Origin: Bacillota bacterium
GTDB taxonomy: Bacteria > Bacillota > Clostridia > Oscillospirales > Ruminococcaceae
Direction: 5' to 3'
Assembly: GCA_023443315.1 (NCBI GenBank)
Contig: JAEZVA010000045.1
Coordinates: 4,866 to 68,865 of the forward strand
DNA length: 64,000 nucleotides
Shown here: positions 52,524 to 61,108 of the stretch, in pieces
Numbering within the stretch: position 1 is the first letter of the stretch
Layout: each line of letters starts with the position of its first letter
The notes under the pieces: generated by a model
Databases searched by the model: none
The model's input: only the letters and a program-made list of their open reading frames with translations
Told to the model about the DNA's origin: nothing
Translations under genes and position numbers: made by a program

Positions 52524-53852
52524 CTACGCCGCAATCAGCTCATATGCCTTTTGCAGTGCCTGCTCGGGCGGGCACTCGTAATCGGGGGTGAGGGGCTCGT
52601 CGTTCTTGCTTTTGTCTACCCGGTACCATTTTTTAAACGACACCCCCATACACAGCCGCGCGTTGGGCGTCTGAAAATACAGGCAGTCGCCGTAGGAGGC
52701 AGGCAGGTTGCCCGAGGCTTCGCCCACAAGCGTACCCAGCTCGTTGTCGGCAATCAGCATCGCAAAGTCCATCGCTGCGCTGTAGCTGTGCAGGTCGGTC
52801 AGCACATACAGGCTGCCGTCAAACACCCGCGCGTGGCGGTTGTTTTCATACGAGATGTTGCGGTTTTTTGCCACATACCAGCCCATGCGCACATCACAAT
52901 CCCACGATTCGTACCGTTCAACGTCGATGTAACGCAAGAACTCGTTTGCCACCCAGGAGTTGCCGCCGCCGTTGCCCCGCAGGTCGACAATTACATTTGT
53001 GATGCCGTTGTCGTGCACCTCGTTAAAAAACGCATCCAGCGTGTTTAGGTACTCGTCGTTGCACACGCACTCGGTCAGCGTAAACACCGCAGTGTCCTGC
53101 TCTTTGTCAATGCTGTAGTACACCCACTCGTCGCTTTGGGGCGGCTCGGTAGTCTTTGCCTCGCTTTCGGGCACAAAGGTGTAGTGGTAATCGCTTTGCC
53201 CCGTACCCGTATCAAACGTAAAGGTCACCCCGTCCGAGACCTCCGCGCCGCAGAACGCAAGGTACTGCCTTCTTACAAGCAGCCGCTCAAACGAGCTTTT
53301 GGCATACGCCTTGATCTCATACGGGAACTGCGTCAAAAACACCTCGTACAGCTCGTCTGTGGGCACCCCGTTTACCGCCACCGGCGCGCCGTACTCGGCA
53401 ATCTGCGTCAGGTCGTTTATTATCAGGTTCTCGCCCTCGGTCTTTGTCCACACATTGGTATGCCCGTCACCCAGCCTTGCCGCAATGCGCCCCGCCGCCT
53501 GCCACAGCGCAAGCACGGTGTTTTCGTCGTTTAGCGCGTCAAGCTCGGTGTGGTACTGTGCCATGACCGCCTTTGTCTTTTCGTGCGAGCCGTCCACCCA
53601 TGCGGGATGGCGGGTCTTCATCTGCTTTATCAGGTATGCAAGGTCCTGCTCGGCTTGCTTTTTTGTTAGGGTCTCACTGAGGTTGTGCGTCGGTCGAAAA
53701 TTCTGCACCGTGCCGCGCGTGGGGTTCATACACAACTGGTAGTAAAGAAACGCTGCCCCCGCTATCTGTACCAGCGTTAAAACCGTGATAAGAACCATCC
53801 TGCCTAGCTTGCCCTTTGTTTTTGGTGTGGTGTTGTTCATCGTTGTGTCCAT
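52524..53852 (-). CDS. S41-family peptidase (membrane-anchored)
   Basis: The 442-residue protein has an N-terminal membrane helix (about 18-38), a helical region, and an S41/tail-specific protease core with VIVDLRGNGGGNSWVANE and the catalytic Ser region DLHSYSAAMDFAML, followed by GTLVGEASGNLPASYGD. No PDZ domain is obvious. It probably cleaves extracytoplasmic peptides or protein tails. It is a single gene bordered by REP sequence on its downstream side. Confidence 0.85.
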   Translation of the reverse strand: MDTTMNNTTPKTKGKLGRMVLITVLTLVQIAGAAFLYYQLCMNPTRGTVQNFRPTHNLSETLTKKQAEQDLAYLIKQMKTRHPAWVDGSHEKTKAVMAQYHTELDALNDENTVLALWQAAGRIAARLGDGHTNVWTKTEGENLIINDLTQIAEYGAPVAVNGVPTDELYEVFLTQFPYEIKAYAKSSFERLLVRRQYLAFCGAEVSDGVTFTFDTGTGQSDYHYTFVPESEAKTTEPPQSDEWVYYSIDKEQDTAVFTLTECVCNDEYLNTLDAFFNEVHDNGITNVIVDLRGNGGGNSWVANEFLRYIDVERYESWDCDVRMGWYVAKNRNISYENNRHARVFDGSLYVLTDLHSYSAAMDFAMLIADNELGTLVGEASGNLPASYGDCLYFQTPNARLCMGVSFKKWYRVDKSKNDEPLTPDYECPPEQALQKAYELIAA

Positions 53853-53904
53853 GCCTTTCCCCGTGTATCTATCAATTTATCCTTCAATTATATCCCATCC
53901 CCAT

Positions 53905-53940
53905 AAAAAAGAAAAGCGCGGGGCACTGCTGCCCCGCGTC
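53905..53940 (-). terminator. Terminator of the GNAT-VOC operon
   Basis: CGCGGGGCA and TGCCCCGCG form the stem; on the minus strand it is followed by TTTTCTTTTTT. Confidence 0.8.
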
Positions 53941-53991
53941 GCGTTTTCATTTTGACGTGCTGCAAACTTGATGCGAGCGCGTTGTTTCGCG

Positions 53992-54369
53992 TCAGACGGC
54001 AATCCACCAAAACACGCCAAAGCGGTCGATTACGTTGCAGCAGCACGGGTTCCAGTCGCACGCACCCGGCGGGTCGATAACCGTGCCGCCCTCGCGCAGA
54101 GTATCAAAGGCGTTTTGCACCGCTTCCTCACTGCCCATCTCATGCACATTAAACGCCATGGTCTGCCAGCCGTCCTTGTGCGAGGTGTCGCAGTCGTTAG
54201 GCGCTTCACTCACCGCCAGAAACAGTGTTCCGTCCACAAACAGCTCACAGTGCGCATACTCGTTTTTGTCATCCATTACCGCAAAGCCAACCTGCGCACC
54301 AAACGCCTTGCAGTAAAGCGGCACCGCCTCAACACTTCCCCTAACATAAACCTGCGGGCTGATCTTCAT
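53992..54369 (-). CDS. VOC-superfamily (PhnB/glyoxalase-like) protein
   Basis: The 125-residue protein has the beta-alpha-beta-beta-beta pattern of VOC proteins: QVYVRGSVEAVPLYCKAFGA at the N-terminus and a final DRFGVFWWI, as in PhnB-like proteins. Members bind small molecules or metals, sometimes for antibiotic resistance. It overlaps the preceding acetyltransferase gene by 4 bases, so the two are translationally coupled. The substrate is unknown. Confidence 0.85.
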   Translation of the reverse strand: MKISPQVYVRGSVEAVPLYCKAFGAQVGFAVMDDKNEYAHCELFVDGTLFLAVSEAPNDCDTSHKDGWQTMAFNVHEMGSEEAVQNAFDTLREGGTVIDPPGACDWNPCCCNVIDRFGVFWWIAV

Positions 54370-54887
54370 ACGCTGTCCTCCTGTCTTTCATCCCCTGTCA
54401 CGGGGCAGGGCGGTAGCTGGTACGCAATACGCGGCGAGCCGTCGGCGACGGTAATTACCCCGCAGCGCACAAACCCGTGCTTTTGCACCAGATGCCGCAT
54501 GGCGTGATTGTTGTGGTGGGTGTCGATGCGCAGGTTCGGGCACCGCCGCACGCAAAAGGCAACACAGCGACCAAACACGCCCTTTGCCGTGCCGTCGCTT
54601 GCAATGCGGTGAATGGTGCCGTAGGGGGCGTCGTTCATCCACGCACCGTCGTGAATTACCGCATAGGTTGGCTCGGGACGGGTTGTAAACACAAACACCC
54701 CGCATATATCACCATCCTGCGTATCCACAAACAGCTCGCCCATGCGGATGTCCTCCTCGAGCAGCTCCCGCGCGGGGTAGGTGTCCCCCCACTGGGTGGG
54801 GTTGCCGTTTTGCGCCATAAACCGTCTTGCGGTGGCGTAAAGCGTTAGAATGTCGTAAAGGTCGTCTATTGTGGCAAGGCGTATCAT
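54366..54887 (-). CDS. GNAT-family N-acetyltransferase
   Basis: The 173-residue protein begins MIRLATIDDLYDILTLYATA and has the GNAT beta-strand layout. The acetyl-CoA loop is less canonical (RIASDGTAKGVFGRCVAFC). A CPNLRIDTHHNNHAMRHLVQ segment marks the C-terminal part. The ATG at 54887 follows GAGGGA, and the longer frame upstream overlaps a neighbouring gene. It is coupled to the VOC gene. The acceptor is unknown. Confidence 0.8.
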   Translation of the reverse strand: MIRLATIDDLYDILTLYATARRFMAQNGNPTQWGDTYPARELLEEDIRMGELFVDTQDGDICGVFVFTTRPEPTYAVIHDGAWMNDAPYGTIHRIASDGTAKGVFGRCVAFCVRRCPNLRIDTHHNNHAMRHLVQKHGFVRCGVITVADGSPRIAYQLPPCPVTGDERQEDSV

Positions 54888-54966
54888 CAATCGTTCCCTC
54901 CATCGGCTAACGCAAACTGTTATAATCCTCGTAAAAGCATGGGATGTTGCGGTTGTGAGACTCTGT

Positions 54967-55539
54967 TTAGCTAATCCAGTTGTTTTTTGTTTGTGCCACC
55001 GACCACACACCGTCCTGCTTTTCCACCGTAAAATCCCCGCCGATGGCAGCGCGTCCTGCTCGCCATTTGCGCGCCTTCACATTCAGTGTGGTGTCGGTAA
55101 GCTCTGCTTCCTCAAACGCAATCAGAATGCCGTCGGGAAAAAACAGATCCTCAATATACCCGTCCTCCACCAGCTTATCGTAGCCCAGAGTAAGCAGCGT
55201 AAGGTCTTGCTCGGCGCAAAAGTCCTCAAGCAGTGCGGTCAGTGCGGCGGCCTCCTCGTCCTCGATGCCGGTAAAATCCACCGATAGGTACTGGATGTCG
55301 TCGTTTAGTGCCGTATCCTCCTGCCACAGCCAGTCTATCACCGCATAAAACGCGTATTCGCCGCCTTGGTTAACCTCCTCGCTAACCGCCGACGAGACAG
55401 GGGCGGGCGCAGCGGACGAAGCGGGGGTTATGGGTGCTGCGGGCGGTTGTGGTGTGGCACAGGCTGTAAGCAGCAGGGTAATGGTTAGGGCAAGGGTGAC
55501 CGCCGCGGCGGACTTTTTATGGTTTACGTGTGGCTTCAT
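54967..55539 (-). CDS. Small lipoprotein of unknown function
   Basis: The 190-residue protein has a lipoprotein signal peptide with lipobox LLTAC, then an Ala/Pro/Ser-rich spacer and an acidic alpha/beta domain ending in KQDGVWSVAQTKNN. It should be exported and anchored to the outer face of the membrane. The ATG at 55539 has GGGAG upstream. I recognise no family. Confidence 0.7.
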   Translation of the reverse strand: MKPHVNHKKSAAAVTLALTITLLLTACATPQPPAAPITPASSAAPAPVSSAVSEEVNQGGEYAFYAVIDWLWQEDTALNDDIQYLSVDFTGIEDEEAAALTALLEDFCAEQDLTLLTLGYDKLVEDGYIEDLFFPDGILIAFEEAELTDTTLNVKARKWRAGRAAIGGDFTVEKQDGVWSVAQTKNNWIS

Positions 55540-55625
55540 ATCGGTGTCTCCCTTCATCGGGCAGGTGGTTTAAAATCACTGCCCTGATATATACTCAACA
55601 AACTTCAAAACGAAACCGTTTTGAA

Positions 55626-55663
55626 CCGCACGAAAAACCGTGCGGCGCCCACAAATGTGGGCG
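55626..55663. terminator. Paired hairpins downstream of GNAT gene
   Basis: CCGCACG/CGTGCGG and CGCCCAC/GTGGGCG hairpins lie side by side. They may terminate the GNAT gene on the minus strand, but the T stretch is interrupted. Confidence 0.4.
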
Positions 55664-55790
55664 GTTTATTGACTATAGGAGTAGTGGGGGGTTGTGCCTT
55701 GTTTTATTGCCGCTGCTGTTAAAAATGTGCACGGCTTCCTGCAAATATAAACGATGATGGTGCTCGCACATCCGCCATCCCTTTTATTGG

Positions 55791-56318
55791 CTAAAGAATC
55801 CTCTCGTACAGCTTAAAGTGGTGTAGTCCATATTCCCCAAGCCCCAGATCCACCGTGGCGATATGCGCAAACCCGTTTTTTTCGTACAGGCGGATGGCGG
55901 GCAGGTTGTGCTCGTACACGTCCAGCCGCAGCGCCTTTTTGCCCAGTTGCTTACCGTGCTGTGCGGCAAAGTCAAGCAGCCGTGTGCCGATGCCCTTTCC
56001 CGAACAATCGGGGTGCACCACAAAGGTGGTTATTACAAACACCTCGCTGTACGCCGTCTCTATGCCCCACGGCGCGCCGTGATAGGCAGGCTCGGGCTCA
56101 TGGCCTAGTATCATCGATCCGGCTATCGCATCTCCGACCCGCGCGACGTATAGCGTACTACTTGCAACGCCCTTTTCGGCGTTTTCGCGGGTGGGGTAGA
56201 CCCCCTTAATCCAGCCGGGGTAGTTTATCCCTGCCGCTAGGTGGTCGTTCAGTTCGTCGTACAGCCCTGCAAGGGGTGTAATATCCGATTGTGCGGCTTG
56301 CTCTATTGTCATATTCAT
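55791..56318 (-). CDS. GNAT-family N-acetyltransferase
   Basis: The 175-residue protein has a good GNAT motif A, VHPDCSGKGIGTRLLDFAAQ (acetyl-CoA binding), followed by ALRLDVYEHNLPAIRLYEKN, the usual motif B, and ends in a short beta strand. The ATG at 56318 follows AAAGGGA. It is a stand-alone gene divergent from the LacI regulator. The acceptor cannot be predicted. Confidence 0.9.
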   Translation of the reverse strand: MNMTIEQAAQSDITPLAGLYDELNDHLAAGINYPGWIKGVYPTRENAEKGVASSTLYVARVGDAIAGSMILGHEPEPAYHGAPWGIETAYSEVFVITTFVVHPDCSGKGIGTRLLDFAAQHGKQLGKKALRLDVYEHNLPAIRLYEKNGFAHIATVDLGLGEYGLHHFKLYERIL

Positions 56319-56481
56319 GGTTAACGTCCCTTTCCCCTGCCCTGCGCAGACACAGCGCACGCTGATGATGGCGGCGCGGCTTTTACCGCAGAATGCGCTG
56401 TGCGTCGGGTGCTTTTTTCCTTTGATTTTATCTTGTTACCCATTGTATCGTACCACGCGAAAAAGGACAACCTGTTAATGC

Positions 56482-56513
56482 CGCCGCGCGGTCTTTTACC
56501 ACCGCGCGGCACA
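56482..56513. promoter_or_regulatory. Hairpin upstream of the LacI promoter
   Basis: GCCGCGCGGT and ACCGCGCGGC are nearly perfect arms around a short T-rich loop. It lies between the divergent GNAT and LacI genes and ends 3 bases before the LacI -35 box. There is no U tract. Confidence 0.4.
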
Positions 56514-56515
56514 GC

Positions 56516-56559
56516 TTGACATTGCCTGCGGGATGGTTGATAATGTAGATAACTATCTA
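56516..56559 (+). promoter_or_regulatory. Promoter and operator-like repeat of the LacI gene
   Basis: TTGACA (56516-56521) and GATAAT (56539-56544) are 17 bases apart. Directly downstream TAGAT-AACT-ATCTA (56546-56559) is an inverted repeat suited to binding by a dimer. Confidence 0.6.
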
Positions 56560-56601
56560 ACAGTCGGGCAGCCCGACCTACCACAAAACGAGGTGAACCA
56601 T

Positions 56602-57576
56602 GTGGCAACGCTAAAGGATGTGGCAGCCCGTGCGGGCGTTACCGTCACAACCGTCTCGCGCATGCTTAATAAGCGCGTGATGGTAAGCGACGCGACCTGC
56701 CAAAAGATTGAAGCCGCCATGAAGGAGCTTGGCTACCAGCCCAACGAGCTGGCGCAGTCCCTTGCTAAAAAAACAAGCAACTTCATCGGGCTCATCGTGC
56801 CCAGTGCCTCCCACTACTTTTTTTGCGAGATTGTAAGCCGTGTGGAGCACTACGTGACCAAAAACGGCTACCGCCTTTTGCTGTGTGCCTCGAACCACGA
56901 GAGAGAAAAGGAGCTTGAGTACTTTCAGATGCTAGGCGCCAACAAGGTGGCGGGCGTGATTGTGGCAAGCCGAACCCAAAACCTGCAGGACAGTCTGCGC
57001 TTTGACGCGCCGATTATCTCGATAGACCGCAAGCTTTCGCCATCCATCCCATCCGTCTCGTCCGACAACTATGCGGGCGGGGTTTTGGCGGCTCGGTTAT
57101 TCTTGCAAAAGGGCTGTAAACACCCCGCGTACCTAAGCGGCAGCCCGTGGCTGGATATGGACGCAAACAAGCGGTATTGTGGCTTTGAAGATACCCTAAA
57201 GCAAAACGGCGTTGTACCGCTTACGCTCGAGCTTTCGGAAGAGCGGTTTATGAGCATGAAGTACGACGATGTGATTGCCGAGTTTTTACAGCAGCATCCC
57301 GAGCTAGACAGCGTGTTTACCTCAAACGACGTCATCGCCGCGCAGGTGATTCGCTACTGCTTAAATAACGGCATTGCGGTACCCGAGCGGATGAAGGTGA
57401 TTGGCTATGACGACATCGGGCTTACTAGGCTATACTGCCCGACCATTACAACCATCCGCCAGCCCATCGACGAGATCTGCCGCTACGCGGTAGAGAGCGT
57501 GATATCCTATTATGATAAGATGGTGCCCGTTAACACTGTGTTCCCGGTTACGCTCATTGAGCGAGAGAGCACCTAA
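56602..57576 (+). CDS. LacI-family transcriptional regulator
   Basis: The 324-residue protein has an N-terminal LacI helix-turn-helix and hinge (ATLKDVAARAGVTVTTVSRM) and a periplasmic-binding-like sensor domain (FIGLIVPSASHYFFCEIVSR, then GYDDIGLTRL). The GTG at 56602 with GAGGTG upstream is the start; more upstream codons precede the conserved fold. It is followed, after a terminator and 550 bases, by a kinase and sugar phosphorylase pair that it may control. Confidence 0.92.
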   Translation: MATLKDVAARAGVTVTTVSRMLNKRVMVSDATCQKIEAAMKELGYQPNELAQSLAKKTSNFIGLIVPSASHYFFCEIVSRVEHYVTKNGYRLLLCASNHEREKELEYFQMLGANKVAGVIVASRTQNLQDSLRFDAPIISIDRKLSPSIPSVSSDNYAGGVLAARLFLQKGCKHPAYLSGSPWLDMDANKRYCGFEDTLKQNGVVPLTLELSEERFMSMKYDDVIAEFLQQHPELDSVFTSNDVIAAQVIRYCLNNGIAVPERMKVIGYDDIGLTRLYCPTITTIRQPIDEICRYAVESVISYYDKMVPVNTVFPVTLIEREST

Positions 57577-57650
57577 CGGGGGAGTAATACGATGCTCTGA
57601 TAAACGCGTAGATATCATGTACATTAAAACCCCTGTGACCAAACCAATCA

Positions 57651-57692
57651 AGACAGCACTGCAAACGCCGGTTTGTGGCGCTGTCTTTTTTT
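57651..57692 (+). terminator. Terminator of LacI gene
   Basis: AGACAGC and GCTGTCT arms, with an inner CAAAC/GTTTG stem, are followed by T7. Confidence 0.85.
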
Positions 57693-57951
57693 GCGCGTAG
57701 GTATTTTAGTGGAACACAAGACTGTATCTCCCTGTTAATATGTTATTCGAATGACAATTGATTCCTTCTTTTTTCGCTTTGCTCTACGCGTCGTTTTATC
57801 TGATGTGCTGTGATTACTTTGTCGTCACACACAAACCGCCGCAAACCGTTTGAATTGGGCGGTTCTGATGCCGTTGCATCGCTCTGGTCGGGTAGTTTTT
57901 TCGATAATGATGCCTCGTCTTTTTATTTTCTGGCATTATAAAGTCAAGCGG

Positions 57952-58211
57952 TTGACATTTATCTTTGTCGATGCTACTATCATGTTAGACAAACAGATAC
58001 ACCGCCCTTGCCGGGCTGTACCACTCAAACTCTTTCATACACAAGCCCTTGGTAATAATAACGGTCTTACACCTAACAATAGTCATATCGTGAATTAGCT
58101 CAGTAATGTCAGGAATAAAAACGAGTAAACACTTAAATCAATCGCTTTTGCAAAGATTATTTCGTTGACATGACAAGTTAATTTGGAATTACAAACGGAG
58201 CGTGTACGAAT
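57952..58211 (+). promoter_or_regulatory. Promoter and leader of the kinase-phosphorylase operon
   Basis: TTGACA (57952-57957) and TACTAT (57975-57980) are 17 bases apart. A leader of about 225 bases follows, with no hairpin-plus-T attenuator that I can see. A second TTGACA at about 58163 may form another weak promoter. The stretch 57693-57951 shows no gene. Confidence 0.55.
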
Positions 58212-59198
58212 ATGAAAAACCCCGTAAATCTAAACGCATTAGAAAAATTAAACTCTTTACTGCCCTGGACACCCCCCACCATCGTGGACCTTGGCAATGT
58301 GCCCACCGGCGATATGCCCGGGGACAAGGTGGTCATTGGCACAGAGCATCTTGCAAAGGCCGAGCGGATCTTCCCAGAGCTGGTCAGGCAGCTTGCGCCG
58401 ATCTTTTCGAGCGAGTGCCCCCGCGCGGTGGTTGCCGTATGCGGCGGCTCGGGCGTTGGCAAGTCGGAGATTGCATCGTTGCTCTCGTACTATCTAAACC
58501 AAAGCGGTATCGGCTCGTACACCCTTTCGGGAGACAACTACCCCCACCGCGTACCGATGTATAACGACGCAGAGCGTCTGCGTGTGTTCCGCCAAAGCGG
58601 CATACGCGGCTTACTTGCCAGTGGGCAATACAACACAGAGCGCGGCGAGATCCTGCTTTCCTTACAGCAGACCGGCGCGGACTCTGACCCTGCCTTGACG
58701 CGCGAGCACCCGTGGCTTGCGGTCTACCAGCAGTCTGGCGACAGTGGTCTTCGGGGCTACCTTGGCACCAAGAACGAGATTGATTTTGATGAAATTACCT
58801 CGATTATCTCGCAGTTTAAAAACGGCGCGGACTCCATCTTCTTAAAGCGCATGGGCAGGGAAGAGGCGTCTACCCGCTACGAGGCGGTCGATTTTTCGGA
58901 TAAGAGCGTCCTTGTCATCGAATGGACCCATGGCAACAGCTACCACATCGGGGGGGTAGACATCCCCGTCTGCCTGTACAGTACACCGCAGGAAACGCTT
59001 GCACACCGCAGGGCGCGCGGTCGCGACAAGGGCACCGACAGCCCCTTTACAAACCGTGTGCTGAGTTTAGAGGCAGAGCTGCTCGACTCGCAGCTTGCCA
59101 AGGCGAAAATTATCGTCAGCAAGGACGGCGAGCTGACCGACGCGGACGCTACCCTTGCGCGTAAGCTTGTGCAAAAACGGCAGGAGGCGGCACAATGA
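58212..59198 (+). CDS. P-loop kinase of unknown substrate
   Basis: The 328-residue protein has Walker A GGSGVGKSEIAS (78-89) and a following SGDNYPHRVPMYND segment typical of uridine kinase/phosphoribulokinase-like and pantothenate kinase folds, plus a LVIEWTHGNSYHI strand. It overlaps the GH13 gene by 4 bases (ATGA), so the two products likely act together. A role in phosphorylating a sugar or glyceryl acceptor released by the phosphorylase is inferred. Confidence 0.75.
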   Translation: MKNPVNLNALEKLNSLLPWTPPTIVDLGNVPTGDMPGDKVVIGTEHLAKAERIFPELVRQLAPIFSSECPRAVVAVCGGSGVGKSEIASLLSYYLNQSGIGSYTLSGDNYPHRVPMYNDAERLRVFRQSGIRGLLASGQYNTERGEILLSLQQTGADSDPALTREHPWLAVYQQSGDSGLRGYLGTKNEIDFDEITSIISQFKNGADSIFLKRMGREEASTRYEAVDFSDKSVLVIEWTHGNSYHIGGVDIPVCLYSTPQETLAHRRARGRDKGTDSPFTNRVLSLEAELLDSQLAKAKIIVSKDGELTDADATLARKLVQKRQEAAQ

Positions 59199-60913
59199 GT
59201 AACCAAACACCGATAAGCGGCAAGCGAGTTTGCGATGCGGGCGCGATGCTCAACGCCTACCCCGACAGCATGGGGCACACCCTAAAGGATATTGTGAGTA
59301 TTTTGCAAAAGCCGGAGCTCTCTGACGCATTTCGTGCATTTTACATCCTACCCAGTGTGTTTCACTCCGACCTTGACCGCGGTTTTTCGGTTATTGATTA
59401 TGAGCTAAACGAAACGCTGGCAAGCAAGGCGGATCTCGACGCGTTAAAAGACCTTTCTATCGCCTTAAAGCTTGATTTTGTGCTTAACCACTCGTCTGTG
59501 CTGTCCCATCCGTTTCGCGATATCTTAAAAAACGGCAAGCAGTCAAAGTACAAGGACTTTTTCATCGACTGGAACAAGTTTTGGGACGGCTGTGGCACCA
59601 TGACCGAGGACGGCTATATCCAGCCCGACGAGAAGTACCTCAAAGATATGTTCTTTCGCAAGCCGGGGCTGCCGTTTCTTCCCGTTACGCTGCCCGACGG
59701 CACAAAGACGTACTACTGGAACACCTTTTACCAAGAGGTGTGGTACGACCGCGTAGACGCACACGACCTGGTGCTTGCCGCCGACCTGCAGTACGGCGCG
59801 GCACAGCAGCTTGCCGAGCAGATTAACGCGGCACTCAAAGAAGGCACCCAGCCCGAGCGCATTGACTTTGGCGCATACGGCGCGTACCGCGATAAGATTT
59901 TGCCCATCCTGTACGCGAAGTGCAAGTATCTGGGGCAGATTGATTTAAACATTAAGTCCCCGTTGGTGTGGGATTTTTACGACAACACCTTAGCCCGCCT
60001 CGCCGAATACGGCGCGACTATCGTGCGGCTTGATGCGTTTGCCTACGCCCCCAAAGCCCCCGGCTCCAAAAACTTTTTAAACGACCCCGAAACGTGGGAG
60101 TTCTTAGCGGGCATCGCAGAGCTTGCCGACCGTTACAACCTAAACCTTCTGCCCGAGATTCACAGCGAATACCGCGAAAAGATACACGAGACCCTTGCGC
60201 AAAAGGGCTATATGACCTACGACTTCTTCCTGCCCGGGCTGCTCATCCACGCGCTGGAAAAGCACAAAAACGCCTACCTGCTGCGCTGGATTGACGACAT
60301 CACCACAAAGGGCATTCAAACCGTCAATATGCTCGGCTCACACGACGGCATTCCGCTGCTTGACCTGCGGGGACTGCTGCCCGAGGCGGAGATTGACGAA
60401 ATGATAAAGATCATCGTCGACCGCGGCGGGTACGTAAAGGACCTGCATGGCAACAAGAACATGTACTATCAGGTAAACGCCACCTATTACAGCGCGCTGG
60501 GCGAGGACGACCGCAAGATGCTACTGGCAAGAGCGATACAGCTGTTTATGCCCGGCAAGCCACAGGTGTGGTACCTAGACCTGTTTTGCGGCAAGAACGA
60601 CCACGAGGGCGTAAAACGCGCCGGTGCGGGCGGACACAAGGAGATTAACCGCACCAACCTAACCCATGCGCAGATTGAAGACGCACTAAAGAATAAAACG
60701 GTATCAGACCAGCTTTCCCTGCTGCGTTTTCGTAACACCTTCCCCGCGTTTGGGTTTGACGCAAGCCTTACTGTGGACGCTCCGCAACAGGACAAGCTGA
60801 CGCTACGCTGGCAAAAGGACGGCTATACCGCCGTACTGCACGCGGATTTGACCGACTACTCGTTTGCCGTAACCGCAACCAACCCCGATGGGGGCACAGC
60901 GTTTACGTTCTAG
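59195..60913 (+). CDS. GH13_18-like sucrose/glucosyl phosphorylase
   Basis: The 572-residue protein shows the glycoside hydrolase 13 barrel with DFVLNHSS (region I), IVRLDAFAYAPK with nucleophile Asp280, LLPEIHSEY with acid/base Glu321, and NMLGSHDGIPLLDLRG with Asp384. The LLPEIHSEY and HDGIPLLD forms match sucrose phosphorylase and its relatives (sucrose 6'-phosphate, glucosylglycerate phosphorylases). It should split an alpha-glucoside with phosphate to give glucose 1-phosphate. No signal peptide is present, so it is cytoplasmic. Exact substrate unknown. Confidence 0.85.
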   Translation: MSNQTPISGKRVCDAGAMLNAYPDSMGHTLKDIVSILQKPELSDAFRAFYILPSVFHSDLDRGFSVIDYELNETLASKADLDALKDLSIALKLDFVLNHSSVLSHPFRDILKNGKQSKYKDFFIDWNKFWDGCGTMTEDGYIQPDEKYLKDMFFRKPGLPFLPVTLPDGTKTYYWNTFYQEVWYDRVDAHDLVLAADLQYGAAQQLAEQINAALKEGTQPERIDFGAYGAYRDKILPILYAKCKYLGQIDLNIKSPLVWDFYDNTLARLAEYGATIVRLDAFAYAPKAPGSKNFLNDPETWEFLAGIAELADRYNLNLLPEIHSEYREKIHETLAQKGYMTYDFFLPGLLIHALEKHKNAYLLRWIDDITTKGIQTVNMLGSHDGIPLLDLRGLLPEAEIDEMIKIIVDRGGYVKDLHGNKNMYYQVNATYYSALGEDDRKMLLARAIQLFMPGKPQVWYLDLFCGKNDHEGVKRAGAGGHKEINRTNLTHAQIEDALKNKTVSDQLSLLRFRNTFPAFGFDASLTVDAPQQDKLTLRWQKDGYTAVLHADLTDYSFAVTATNPDGGTAFTF

Positions 60914-61056
60914 TGGTCTCATAGCACATTCCTTTATGGATTTAGAACAAGATTGCCACACATCTTTTTTCATTCTCTCTTCTTCTTTTTCTACTACGTC
61001 GCACTAATCGTTTTTGATATTTCTCCTTACTCATTCTATCGATCTTGTTTTAAATT

Positions 61057-61101
61057 AACCCCCTCAGTGAAACGGTCTAACGCCGTTCTACTGAGGGGGT
61101 T
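61057..61101. terminator. Bidirectional terminator
   Basis: AACCCCCTCAGT and ACTGAGGGGGTT arms are perfect; an inner AACGG/CCGTT adds to the stem. It separates the convergent phosphorylase and hydrolase genes. Confidence 0.85.
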
Positions 61102-61108
61102 TATAATT

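Noticed and set aside
57850..58098. 82-codon open frame upstream of the kinase gene
   Set aside because: It spans the TTGACA/TACTAT promoter of the kinase operon and has no ribosome site or recognisable product.
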